DNA of 12,630 nt from an uncultured Roseburia sp. (lineage in GTDB: Bacteria; Bacillota; Clostridia; Lachnospirales; Lachnospiraceae), in assembly GCA_934292805.1 (NCBI GenBank), contig CAKQXQ010000057.1:1-12630 (forward strand). Direction: 5' to 3'. Within the stretch, counting starts at the first letter, position 1. Every line of letters begins with the position of its first letter. Under the pieces are notes generated by a model that was given only the letters and a program-made list of their open reading frames with translations, did not search any database and was not told the origin of the DNA. Both the position numbers and the translations under genes were made by a program. Below are positions 6,912 through 12,630 of this stretch, one piece after another.

Positions 6912-8267
6912 ATGGAAGGAAATTTAACAAAAGGACCGATTTTAAAGACACTGACAAAGCTTGCGATACCGATTATGGCGTCCTCTTTTCTGGGAACTTT
7001 ATACAATATCACAGACATGGCATGGATCGGGCTGCTTGGAGCAAAAGCGGTGGCCGGTGTCGGAGTAGGCGGTATGTTCACCTGGCTTTCCCAGGGAATT
7101 GCATCTATGGCAAGAATGGGCGGTCAGGTACAGGTTGCCCAGTGCATTGGACGCGGGGAAAAGGACAAAGCACATGGATATGCACAGGCTGCGATACAGC
7201 TGTCATTATTTATGGGGCTGGCATATGCGGTACTGATCCTGCTTTTTCTTCATCCGCTGGTCGGATTTTTCAAGCTCGAAGAGGCAGAGGCTTTATCAGC
7301 AGCATTATCTTATACAAAGATCGCATGCGGACTGATCGTGTTTTCCTTTTTGTCTCTTACGCTGACGGGGATTTATACAGCACAGGGAGATTCGAAAACG
7401 CCATTTCTGGCAAACCTTATCGGTCTTGCGGCAAATATGATCATGGATCCGGTATTGATCCTCGGACCGGGAAGATTTCCAAAATTTGGTGCAGCAGGTG
7501 CTGCAATGGCAACGGTAACAGCACAGGCGATTGTTACTGCGATCATGGTGATCGGGATTGTTGTGCAGAAAAAGGAAAATGTACTGAAAGGGATAAGGCT
7601 GTTTGCAAAGATCCCATATGAATATCTGCAGGGAATCTGCAAGATCGGAATACCGACAGCACTTCAGGGAATGGTGTACTGCTTTATATCAATGGTACTG
7701 ACCCGTATGGTAGCCGGATTTGGAGCAGAAGCAATCGCAACACAGCGGGTTGGAGGACAGATCGAGTCCATTTCATGGAATACGGCGGATGGTTTTGGCA
7801 CAGCATTGAATGCTTTTATCGGACAGAATTATGGAGCGGGAAAAGAGGATCGTGTGAAAAAAGGATACCGTGCATCTTTGTGGGTAGTCAGTATATGGGG
7901 CTTATTGATCACGCTATTATTTGTATTCTGCCCGAGAATGATCGCCGGAGTCTTTTTCCATGAGGAAAAGGCAATTGAAACAGCAATGGGTTATCTGATC
8001 ATTGTAGGATTCAGTGAAGCATTTTTGTGTATTGAGATGATGACGGTAGGTGCGTTGTCCGGTCTTGGAAGAACAAGACTGTGCAGCGTGATCAGCATTG
8101 CATTTACAACGATGAGAGTTCCGCTTGCTATTCTTTTAAGCAGCACCGTGCTTGGACTTCTTGGTATCTGGTGGGCACTTACAGCGACAACAATGCTGAA
8201 AGGAATTATTTTCATGTGTGCATTTTTTGCGATCACAGGGAAATGGAAAGTTTCTGTGGCAGGATAA
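6912..8267 (+). CDS. MATE family multidrug/sodium antiporter
   Basis: This is a polytopic inner-membrane transporter of the MATE family, which exports drugs or metabolites in exchange for Na+ or H+. The product is 451 residues, the usual length. By eye it has about twelve hydrophobic segments, with the two-fold internal layout of the family. The N-terminal stretch LTKGPILKTLTKLAIPIMASSF is typical of Gram-positive MATE proteins. It is followed by YNITDMAWIGLLG, and PTALQGMVYCF begins the second half. The start is ATG 6912; an in-frame TAA at 6903 rules out anything further upstream. The only Shine-Dalgarno-like sequence (GGAG 6893-6896) is 15 nt away, which is poor. Its own promoter lies just after the upstream protease gene, and a strong terminator follows at 8427-8452. 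The substrate cannot be read from the sequence. Confidence 0.93.
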   Translation: MEGNLTKGPILKTLTKLAIPIMASSFLGTLYNITDMAWIGLLGAKAVAGVGVGGMFTWLSQGIASMARMGGQVQVAQCIGRGEKDKAHGYAQAAIQLSLFMGLAYAVLILLFLHPLVGFFKLEEAEALSAALSYTKIACGLIVFSFLSLTLTGIYTAQGDSKTPFLANLIGLAANMIMDPVLILGPGRFPKFGAAGAAMATVTAQAIVTAIMVIGIVVQKKENVLKGIRLFAKIPYEYLQGICKIGIPTALQGMVYCFISMVLTRMVAGFGAEAIATQRVGGQIESISWNTADGFGTALNAFIGQNYGAGKEDRVKKGYRASLWVVSIWGLLITLLFVFCPRMIAGVFFHEEKAIETAMGYLIIVGFSEAFLCIEMMTVGALSGLGRTRLCSVISIAFTTMRVPLAILLSSTVLGLLGIWWALTATTMLKGIIFMCAFFAITGKWKVSVAG

Positions 8268-8319
8268 TTGGATTAGGAAGAAAAACGAGTTGTATTTTTC
8301 TGTCTGTATGTTAAGATTA

Positions 8320-8454
8320 TTTTATGTAATAGGAAACTTTGTTTCCATTACATAAAAAACGCTCCGCGAGGATCGCACTGCGGCGGATAAGAAGCATGTC
8401 GCATATTGCGACCCGCCGCAGGCGGAGAATCTCGCAAGCGAGATTCTTTTTTAT
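8320..8454. repeat. Composite nested palindromic element (REP/MITE-like)
   Basis: Most of this gene-free stretch folds. Hairpin A (8320-8357): TTTTATGTAAT plus GGAAAC pairs with GTTTCC plus ATTACATAAAA around TTT, with one bulged A, 17 bp. Hairpin B: CTCCGC (8362-8367) with GCGGAG (8422-8427), CTGCGGCGG (8378-8386) with CCGCCGCAG (8413-8421), and inside them GTCGCA (8398-8403) with TGCGAC (8407-8412). Hairpin C is the terminator at 8427-8452. ATAAAAAA (8352-8359) and TTTTTTAT (8447-8454) bracket B and C as inverted ends. The GC-rich core differs from the surrounding AT-rich spacers. The dense nesting suggests a dispersed palindromic repeat, but copy number cannot be judged from one window. 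Confidence 0.55.
8427..8452 (+). terminator. Strong intrinsic terminator downstream of the MATE gene
   Basis: GAATCTCGC (8427-8435) pairs perfectly with GCGAGATTC (8438-8446), a 9-bp stem with a tiny loop (effectively CAAG if the top pair opens). Six T follow (8447-8452). It lies 160 bp past the MATE stop and is the only convincing terminator for it. Confidence 0.9.
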
Positions 8455-8460
8455 AAGAAC

Positions 8461-8512
8461 GTGTGGAATTCATTTCAAAAAACTGAAAAAGTATTATAAA
8501 TGAAATCCATAC
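8461..8512. repeat. Dyad in front of the lipid kinase gene, possible operator
   Basis: GTGTGGAATTCATTT (8461-8475) pairs with AAATGAAATCCATAC (8498-8512): 15 positions with one A-A mismatch and one G-U wobble. A second dyad overlaps it: TTTCA (8473-8477) with TGAAA (8484-8488). A possible -10, TATTAT (8492-8497), lies inside, with a poor -35 (TTCATT 8469-8474) 17 bp upstream. The overlap of dyad and putative promoter would suit a repressor site, but neither is proven. Confidence 0.4.
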
Positions 8513-8532
8513 AATGCGAAGGAGAATAGAAC

Positions 8533-9471
8533 ATGGGGGCAGAGGAGATGTACTATTTTATAGTGAATGAGCATTCCAGAAGTGGGAAGGGAGCACAGCT
8601 GTGGAAAGAGACAGAGGCATTTCTGAAAGAGAAAAAGATTTCCTACAAAGCATATAGTACAGACTATGAGGGACACGCATCCAGGCTGGCACATGATATC
8701 TGTGAACTTCCGGAAGAGGAGATCCGTCTGGTCGTTCTGGGAGGAGATGGTACTGCCAATGAAGTCATCAATGGCATGACTCATTTTGAAAAAGTCCGTT
8801 TTGGCGTGATCCCGACAGGATCCGGTAATGATCTGGCAAGAGGGCTTGGAATCAAGGGAACACCGGCAGAGGTAATGGAACAGATTCTGTCCTGTACAAA
8901 AGATTACGTGATGGATCTTGGTGAAGTCAGCTGGAACGGAGGAAAAAAGCCGCGACTGTTTGCAATCAGTGCAGGTGTAGGTCTGGACGCACTGGTCTGT
9001 AAGAAAGCTTTGAAATCAAAGATAAAAGATGCACTGAATAAGATCCATCTTGGCAAGCTTACATATCTGGTACTTACTGTACAGTCTTTATTTACGATGG
9101 ATACAGCAGATGGTGGAGCCTCTTTTGATGGAAGAGGACAGAAGAACTTAAAGAAGATTATTTTTTCCGCAGCGATGAACTTCAGGGCGGAAGGCGGCGG
9201 AGTTCCGATGGCACCGGGTGCAGATGCCAGAGATGGAAAGCTGTCTGTCTGTACGGCATGGGGTATTCCAAAATGGAGAACGTTTTTCTGCCTGCCGTTA
9301 TTAGTAACGGCACATCATATGCATATTAAGGGATTTGATGTGACCGATTGTAAAGAGTATAAGCTGAAGATCAGTACACCTATGGTATTGCATGCAGATG
9401 GCGAATACTGTGGAGATGTGACAGAGATGACGTTCCGCTGTATACCGGGAATCCTTCATGTAATGAAGTAA
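8533..9471 (+). CDS. Diacylglycerol kinase catalytic-domain lipid kinase (YegS/DgkB family)
   Basis: This is a soluble or peripherally membrane-bound kinase that uses ATP to phosphorylate diacylglycerol or a related lipid, recycling it into phospholipid synthesis. The product is 312 residues, matching Bacillus DgkB and E. coli YegS in size. The nucleotide-binding GGDGT is at residues 70-74, inside LGGDGTANEVINGM. The second signature, PTGSGNDLARGLG, lies at 94-106. A beta-rich C-terminal domain follows and ends near VLHADGEYCGD, also family-typical. The start is ATG 8533 with AAGGAG (8519-8524) 8 nt away; ATG 8548 is a poorer alternative. It stands alone between the palindromic element and spoIVA. 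No clear terminator follows. The family is clear; the exact lipid substrate (diacylglycerol, undecaprenol, or a sphingoid-like lipid) is not. Confidence 0.92.
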   Translation: MGAEEMYYFIVNEHSRSGKGAQLWKETEAFLKEKKISYKAYSTDYEGHASRLAHDICELPEEEIRLVVLGGDGTANEVINGMTHFEKVRFGVIPTGSGNDLARGLGIKGTPAEVMEQILSCTKDYVMDLGEVSWNGGKKPRLFAISAGVGLDALVCKKALKSKIKDALNKIHLGKLTYLVLTVQSLFTMDTADGGASFDGRGQKNLKKIIFSAAMNFRAEGGGVPMAPGADARDGKLSVCTAWGIPKWRTFFCLPLLVTAHHMHIKGFDVTDCKEYKLKISTPMVLHADGEYCGDVTEMTFRCIPGILHVMK

Positions 9472-9515
9472 TAAGACGTTCGGTTTGAATTATTATATAG
9501 AATAAGGATCTGTGA

Positions 9516-9544
9516 ACATAAAACAAAAGATTCCTTCATACAAT
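9516..9544 (+). promoter_or_regulatory. Sigma-E (mother-cell sporulation) promoter for spoIVA
   Basis: CATACAAT (9537-9544) exactly matches the sigma-E -10 consensus known from Bacillus. Fourteen bases upstream, ACATAAA (9516-9522) carries the core (A/C)ATA of the sigma-E -35. Transcription would start near 9551, before the GGAGG at 9564. Bacillus spoIVA is known to be transcribed by sigma-E, so the site fits the gene. Confidence 0.75.
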
Positions 9545-9577
9545 GTTATGGCAGACAATGTGTGGAGGAATTTTTTT

Positions 9578-11083
9578 ATGGAAAATTTTAATACGGATAA
9601 AGAATTTCATATCTATCGGGATATTGCAGACCGGACAAAAGGAGAGATTTATCTTGGAGTAGTAGGACCGGTACGTACCGGAAAATCGACTTTTATCAGA
9701 CGTTTTATGGAGATGATGGTACTGCCGAATATGAAGGATGAGGCAGAAAAGGAACGTGCAATGGACGAACTGCCACAGGCTGGAGCAGGGAAAACGATCA
9801 TGACAACAGAACCCAAATTCATACCACAGCATGCAGCTTCGATCACTGTTTCGGAAAACGGGGCAGCGGGGGATGCAAGAACGATTTCTGTCAGGCTGAT
9901 CGATTGCGTTGGATTTCTGACGGAAGGAGCGATCGGACACCGGGAAGGCGATGGCGAGAGAATGGTGAAGACACCATGGACAAAGGAAGAGATTCCTTTT
10001 GCAAAGGCAGCTGCGATCGGTACCAAAAAGGTGATCAATGACCATGCGACAATCGGGATTGTTGTGACAACAGATGGATCCATCGGGGAATTGGAACGGA
10101 ATAATTACATAATACCGGAAGAAAAAACAATACAGGAGTTAAAAGGCATTGGGAAACCGTTTCTGATACTTCTGAATTCCACACACCCTTACGCAGCGGA
10201 AACCACAGAACTTGCAACAGAGCTGGAAGAAAAATACAAAAATGCAGTGCTTCCTGTAAACTGTGAACAGCTAAGAAAAGAAGATATACAAAAAATTTTA
10301 GAGAACATTCTATACGAGTTTCCGATAGAAAAAATATTGTTTTTTATTCCAAAATGGACAGAAATGCTGTCATCGGATCATCCGGTAAAAAAAGAGCTGA
10401 TCGCAAAGGCAACGGAAATCCTTCAGAATATCGCATGCGCCAAAGATATATACGGACAGGAATTTCTGGGTGGAGATATGATTGAAAAGATTAAAATAGA
10501 AGAGTTAGATCTTGCAAAAGGATGTCTCAAAATCCGGATGGAGGTTGCAGAACAGCTATATTATGAAAACATGAGCCAGCTGACAGGTGTTGCGATCCAG
10601 GGAGAATATGAGCTGATCACATTGTTGAAGGAATTGACAGTCAGGAAGGAAGCGTATGAAAAGGTTGCGGGAGCTTTTGAAACTGCCAGGATGAAAGGGT
10701 ATGGGGTTGTGAACCCGGGACTTTCGGATATCGTGATGGATGAACCTCAAATGATCAAGCATGGCAATAAGTATGGGGTAAAAATGAAGGCAGTGTCACC
10801 GTCGATCCATATGATCCGTGCCAATATCGAAACAGAGATCGCACCGATTGTCGGAAGTGAAGAACAGGCGAACGATCTTATCTCTTATATTAAAGACGGA
10901 CAGCAGAGTGACAAAGGAGTGTGGGAGACAAATATATTCGGAAAATCTGTCGGAGAACTGATGGAAGACGGCATCCGCAATAAAATTGCAATGATGGACG
11001 ACGAATGCCAGATGAAGCTGCAGGATACTATGCAGAAAATCGTAAATGATAATAATGGCGGAATGGTCTGCATCATTATATAA
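9578..11083 (+). CDS. spoIVA: Stage IV sporulation protein A, SpoIVA (coat morphogenetic ATPase)
   Basis: SpoIVA is made in the mother cell, hydrolyses ATP and polymerises around the forespore to form the base layer of the spore coat. The 501-residue product (Bacillus form 492) starts MENFNTDKEFHIYRDIADRT. The P-loop GPVRTGKST is at 30-38. Family-specific stretches include AGKTIMTTEPKF, VRLIDCVGF, TIGIVVTTDGSIG, and near the end AVSPSIHMIRANIETEIAPI. The C-terminus GGMVCIII resembles the hydrophobic end of the Bacillus protein used for membrane anchoring. The frame is open to GTG 9512, but I start at ATG 9578: GGAGG (9564-9568) is 9 nt before it, the homologues start here, and the sigma-E promoter lies inside the longer version. 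No terminator is visible after the stop. The identification is strong evidence that this organism forms endospores. Confidence 0.97.
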   Translation: MENFNTDKEFHIYRDIADRTKGEIYLGVVGPVRTGKSTFIRRFMEMMVLPNMKDEAEKERAMDELPQAGAGKTIMTTEPKFIPQHAASITVSENGAAGDARTISVRLIDCVGFLTEGAIGHREGDGERMVKTPWTKEEIPFAKAAAIGTKKVINDHATIGIVVTTDGSIGELERNNYIIPEEKTIQELKGIGKPFLILLNSTHPYAAETTELATELEEKYKNAVLPVNCEQLRKEDIQKILENILYEFPIEKILFFIPKWTEMLSSDHPVKKELIAKATEILQNIACAKDIYGQEFLGGDMIEKIKIEELDLAKGCLKIRMEVAEQLYYENMSQLTGVAIQGEYELITLLKELTVRKEAYEKVAGAFETARMKGYGVVNPGLSDIVMDEPQMIKHGNKYGVKMKAVSPSIHMIRANIETEIAPIVGSEEQANDLISYIKDGQQSDKGVWETNIFGKSVGELMEDGIRNKIAMMDDECQMKLQDTMQKIVNDNNGGMVCIII

Positions 11084-11100
11084 AAATCGGTTTGTACAGA

Positions 11101-11129
11101 TAGACAATACAGCAATTATCTCCTATAAT
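11101..11129 (+). promoter_or_regulatory. Sigma-A promoter for the MBL-fold hydrolase
   Basis: TAGACA (11101-11106) and TATAAT (11124-11129) are 17 bp apart, five and six of six to consensus. The predicted transcript starts near 11136, giving a leader of about 95 nt that contains the GC-rich hairpin and the direct repeats below. Confidence 0.7.
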
Positions 11130-11144
11130 AAGAACATGTTTAAA

Positions 11145-11176
11145 ACTTCCGGCAGAAGCGGCAGGCTGCCGGAGGT
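11145..11176 (+). promoter_or_regulatory. GC-rich leader hairpin with two competing forms
   Basis: ACTTCCGGCAG (11145-11155) pairs with CTGCCGGAGGT (11166-11176), 11 bp with one G-U pair. The loop holds a second CGGCAG copy (11159-11164), so a smaller hairpin, CGGCA (11159-11163) with TGCCG (11167-11171), competes for the same 3' arm. No T-run follows. It lies in the predicted 5' leader of the MBL gene. It might also be the 3' end structure of spoIVA transcripts. Confidence 0.55.
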
Positions 11177-11184
11177 ACAGATAT

Positions 11185-11205
11185 AGGTCAGACGTCAGGT
11201 CAGAC
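11185..11205 (+). repeat. Short tandem direct repeat in the MBL gene leader
   Basis: AGGTCAGAC occurs at 11185-11193 and again at 11197-11205, a 12-bp period, 26 bp before the start codon and just before the GGAAGG ribosome site. It could be a regulatory binding site or a recent slippage duplication. The repeat is plain; the function is unknown. Confidence 0.5.
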
Positions 11206-11230
11206 AGAAAAAAGGAAGGTAATTGCTCGG

Positions 11231-11986
11231 ATGAAAGTAATTTTTATACACCACAGCTGTTTTCTTATCGAAGTAGATGAGAAAGTGCTGATTTTTGACT
11301 GGTTTGCAGGTGATCGTGTGAATGGATATACATTCCATGGACAGGTTCCGCAATATGAACCGGATACACCAATGTATGTATTTGCAAGTCATAAGCACAG
11401 GGATCATTTTGATATGGACGTGCTTCATTGGGCAGAATACTATCAGAATATTCATTATATTTTTTCCAAAGACTGCAAGATGACATCTCATTTTCTGGAA
11501 AATCATGGTTTTGACCCGGCAATACAGGAGAAGATACGATATGTAAGTGCAGGGGGAAAGTACCAGATTGATGATCTTGAAATTGAAACACTGAGATCCA
11601 CAGATGCCGGGGTTGCATTTTATGTGAAGACAAATGGTGCAAGCTTTTACCATGCAGGCGATCTGAATAACTGGAAATGGGATGGAGCAGGAGAACTGGT
11701 CAATGGCAATATGGAATTTAATTATAAGCTTCAGATGAAAAAGCTTGCCAAAAAAAATATCAATCTGGCTTTTGTACCGTTTGATCCAAAACTTGGAGAG
11801 TATCAGTCGCTTGGAATGCAGTATTTTCTGGAACATACCAATGCAGAATATGTATTTCCGATGCATATGTGGCAGGATTATTCAGGAATTCAGCCATTTA
11901 TCAGAAGACTTAGCAATAAGGCTATGGCAGATCGGATCGTACCGGTCACACATGAGAACCAGGAGTTTGATATTCAGGAAGAATAG
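11231..11986 (+). CDS. Metallo-beta-lactamase-fold hydrolase
   Basis: This is a 251-residue MBL-fold metal-dependent hydrolase, probably cytoplasmic, since it has no signal peptide. The metal motif HxHxDH is intact at 54-59 (SHKHRDHF). Later ligands are visible as Asp144 in YHAGDLNNW (after His141) and His212 in FPMHMW. The opening MKVIFIHHSCFLIEVDEKV, with an early His and a short strand before the metal loop, resembles the UlaG-like or RNase-Z-like small MBL proteins, but I cannot assign a substrate. The start is ATG 11231. The ribosome site GGAAGG (11214-11219) is 11 nt away, slightly long, and no better start is in frame. The gene has its own promoter (11101-11129). It follows spoIVA by 147 bp, and nothing in the sequence ties it to sporulation. 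No clear terminator follows. Confidence 0.88.
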   Translation: MKVIFIHHSCFLIEVDEKVLIFDWFAGDRVNGYTFHGQVPQYEPDTPMYVFASHKHRDHFDMDVLHWAEYYQNIHYIFSKDCKMTSHFLENHGFDPAIQEKIRYVSAGGKYQIDDLEIETLRSTDAGVAFYVKTNGASFYHAGDLNNWKWDGAGELVNGNMEFNYKLQMKKLAKKNINLAFVPFDPKLGEYQSLGMQYFLEHTNAEYVFPMHMWQDYSGIQPFIRRLSNKAMADRIVPVTHENQEFDIQEE

Positions 11987-12053
11987 GCAGGTTTCTTTTC
12001 ATTTTTGTCAGGTTTTTCTGGTGTGAGATTTCAGGGAAAAGTGGCGGGAATAC

Positions 12054-12083
12054 TTGACGATGAACAAATAATTGAGCTATAAT
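12054..12083 (+). promoter_or_regulatory. Sigma-A promoter for the 52-residue membrane protein
   Basis: TTGACG (12054-12059) and TATAAT (12078-12083) are 18 bp apart, five and six of six to consensus. Transcription would begin near 12090. The leader contains the palindrome AGCCGGCT (12096-12103). Confidence 0.7.
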
Positions 12084-12156
12084 ATTTAAATTGTGAGCCG
12101 GCTTTCATTTTTGCAGTGCATAAGTGTCAGCCATAGAAGAAAGGCAGGTAGAAGAA

Positions 12157-12315
12157 ATGGCAATTTTAGGATCATTTTTACAGTATGCGATCATTATGGT
12201 GATTTTGGCGGCGATTGCGGTGGCAGGATTTTTTGCTGGTAAAAAGCTGCGCGAGAACAAAGATGCAAAAGCAGCGGCGGAAGCTGATATGACGGCAGAA
12301 CACGAGGGTAAATAA
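12157..12315 (+). CDS. Small single-span membrane protein, 52 residues
   Basis: I cannot assign a function. The frame is open from GTG 12124, but ATG 12157 is the better start, because GGCAGG (12143-12148) sits 8 nt before it and the region before it is merely charged. The product begins MAILGSFLQYAIIMVILAA. It has one hydrophobic stretch (about residues 4-27), then a basic GKKLRENK patch and a polar Ala/Glu-rich tail ending EHEGK. The charge pattern suggests the N-terminus outside and the tail in the cytoplasm. It has a strong promoter of its own and precedes alaS by 115 bp in the same direction, so the two may be partly co-transcribed. It is too short to be an enzyme; a membrane-bound regulator or small structural subunit is possible. 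Strong expression signals make it likely to be real. Confidence 0.65.
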   Translation: MAILGSFLQYAIIMVILAAIAVAGFFAGKKLRENKDAKAAAEADMTAEHEGK

Positions 12316-12338
12316 TTTGTAACTATGTAGATAGTTTC

Positions 12339-12366
12339 TTGGAAGGAAACAGCTGGTAATTACAAT
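12339..12366 (+). promoter_or_regulatory. Candidate promoter for alaS
   Basis: TTGGAA (12339-12344) and TACAAT (12361-12366) are 16 bp apart, four and five of six to consensus. Transcription would start near 12373, just before the leader hairpin. It is plausible but weaker than the promoter of the small gene upstream. Confidence 0.4.
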
Positions 12367-12382
12367 TTTATTAAATAAAAAA

Positions 12383-12407
12383 TGTACGGCAGAGAAGTGC
12401 CTGTACA
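12383..12407. terminator. Hairpin before alaS; terminator-like on the minus strand
   Basis: TGTAC plus GGCA (12383-12391) pairs with TGCC plus GTACA (12398-12407) around GAGAAG, 9 bp with one bulged T. On the plus strand no T-run follows and the alaS ribosome site begins 10 bases later. On the minus strand the stem is followed by TTTTTTATTTAAT, so it looks like an intrinsic terminator for transcripts coming from inside alaS. No minus-strand gene is visible to explain that. No T-box (no GGGTGGNACC-type motif) is present. Confidence 0.45.
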
Positions 12408-12430
12408 AAAGATTTTGGAGGAACTTAGTC

Positions 12431-12630
12431 GTGAAGAAATTTTACGGTGAAAACGAATTACGAAGAATGTACCTTGATTTTTTCGAGAGCAAGGGACATC
12501 TTAAAATGAACAGCTTTTCATTGGTACCACACAATGATAACAGCTTATTACTGATCAATGCAGGTATGGCACCATTAAAGCCATATTTTACAGGACAGGA
12601 GATCCCGCCTCGCAGAAGAGTGACAACCTG
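12431..12630 (+). CDS. alaS: Alanyl-tRNA synthetase AlaS, N-terminal 66 residues, 3' end outside window
   Basis: AlaS charges tRNA-Ala with alanine in the cytoplasm. The visible part is the start of the class II catalytic domain. It begins MKKFYGENELRRMYLDFFES, continues with KGHLKMNSFSLVPHNDNSLL, and then reads INAGMAPLKPYFTGQEIPPRR before ending in RVTT at the window edge. These match the opening of clostridial AlaS closely (the xxFLxFFxxKGH and INAGMxxLKPYFxG patterns). The start codon is GTG 12431, with GGAGG (12417-12421) 9 nt upstream. No other start in frame is near that site. The first small gene upstream and the candidate promoter at 12339-12366 may both supply transcription. Everything beyond motif 1 lies outside the window. 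Confidence 0.97.
   Translation, partial: MKKFYGENELRRMYLDFFESKGHLKMNSFSLVPHNDNSLLLINAGMAPLKPYFTGQEIPPRRRVTT

Noticed and set aside
7022..7621. 199-codon plus-strand open frame inside the MATE gene
   Set aside because: It is a shadow in another frame of a clear membrane transporter; its product has no recognisable domain and is Cys/Arg/Gly-rich without pattern.
9512..9577. 22-residue N-terminal extension of SpoIVA from GTG 9512
   Set aside because: It contains the sigma-E promoter and has no good ribosome site, while ATG 9578 has GGAGG at 9 nt and matches the homologues.
9536..10045. 169-codon minus-strand open frame opposite spoIVA
   Set aside because: It is antisense to the conserved P-loop region of SpoIVA; the Cys/His/Phe-rich translation is typical of a shadow frame.
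11195..11866. 223-codon minus-strand open frame opposite the MBL-fold gene
   Set aside because: It lies antisense to a gene with an intact metal motif, has no ribosome site on the minus strand, and no recognisable motif.
12321..12336. AACTAT/ATAGTT hairpin after the small membrane protein gene
   Set aside because: It has only six A/T-rich pairs, and the following TCTTGG is not a T-run; too weak to call a terminator.
12316..12430. Possible T-box riboswitch before alaS
   Set aside because: The spacer is only 115 bp and has no T-box motif, specifier stem or plus-strand terminator.
1..12630. CRISPR array, tRNA, rRNA, insertion sequence or phage genes
   Set aside because: I found no regularly spaced repeats, tRNA-like cloverleaf, transposase or integrase; every long frame is a housekeeping, transport, protease or sporulation gene.

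Overview
The window looks like core chromosome from a spore-forming, anaerobic Firmicute of the class Clostridia, most likely family Lachnospiraceae. The basis is the moderate-to-low GC coding style, strong AGGAGG-type ribosome binding sites, an endospore gene (spoIVA) with a sigma-E-like promoter, a clostridial-type AsnB, a cytoplasmic Csp-like S8 protease, and the N-terminal wording of AlaS. This family call is from recalled protein similarity, not a database search. I see no insertion sequence, phage gene, CRISPR array, tRNA or rRNA. The window is housekeeping and sporulation DNA with unusually readable intergenic signals.

Layout, left to right. (1) 1-1949, plus strand: the 3' end of dnaK, a long intergenic stem-loop, then complete dnaJ. 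(2) 1950-2477: a post-dnaJ stem-loop, a near-perfect sigma-A promoter, a 55-residue ORF of unknown function, and a strong terminator shared with the convergent luxS. (3) 2476-4922, minus strand: luxS (own promoter) and, upstream of it, asnB. (4) 4923-5047: a divergent promoter region with a 10-bp inverted repeat whose arms contain the likely -10 boxes. (5) 5048-8267, plus strand: an intracellular subtilisin-like protease with a Csp-type insertion, then a MATE transporter with its own promoter. (6) 8268-8532: a gene-free stretch made almost entirely of nested hairpins, looking like a REP/MITE-type palindromic repeat ending in a perfect terminator, then a dyad in front of the next gene. (7) 8533-11083: a diacylglycerol-kinase-family lipid kinase and spoIVA. 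(8) 11084-11986: a promoter, a GC-rich leader hairpin, and a metallo-beta-lactamase-fold hydrolase. (9) 11987-12630: a promoter, a 52-residue single-span membrane protein, a leader hairpin and the 5' end of alaS.

How the genes relate. DnaK and DnaJ form one chaperone machine and are the only clear operon pair. LuxS recycles S-ribosylhomocysteine and makes the AI-2 precursor. AsnB makes asparagine. SpoIVA is the ATPase that polymerises into the coat basement layer. The remaining genes appear to be separate transcription units, because most have an individual promoter. I found no convincing novel multi-gene system. The best leads are the two unrecognised small genes, the composite palindromic element, the intergenic dnaK-dnaJ hairpin and the sigma-E promoter that fixes the spoIVA start.
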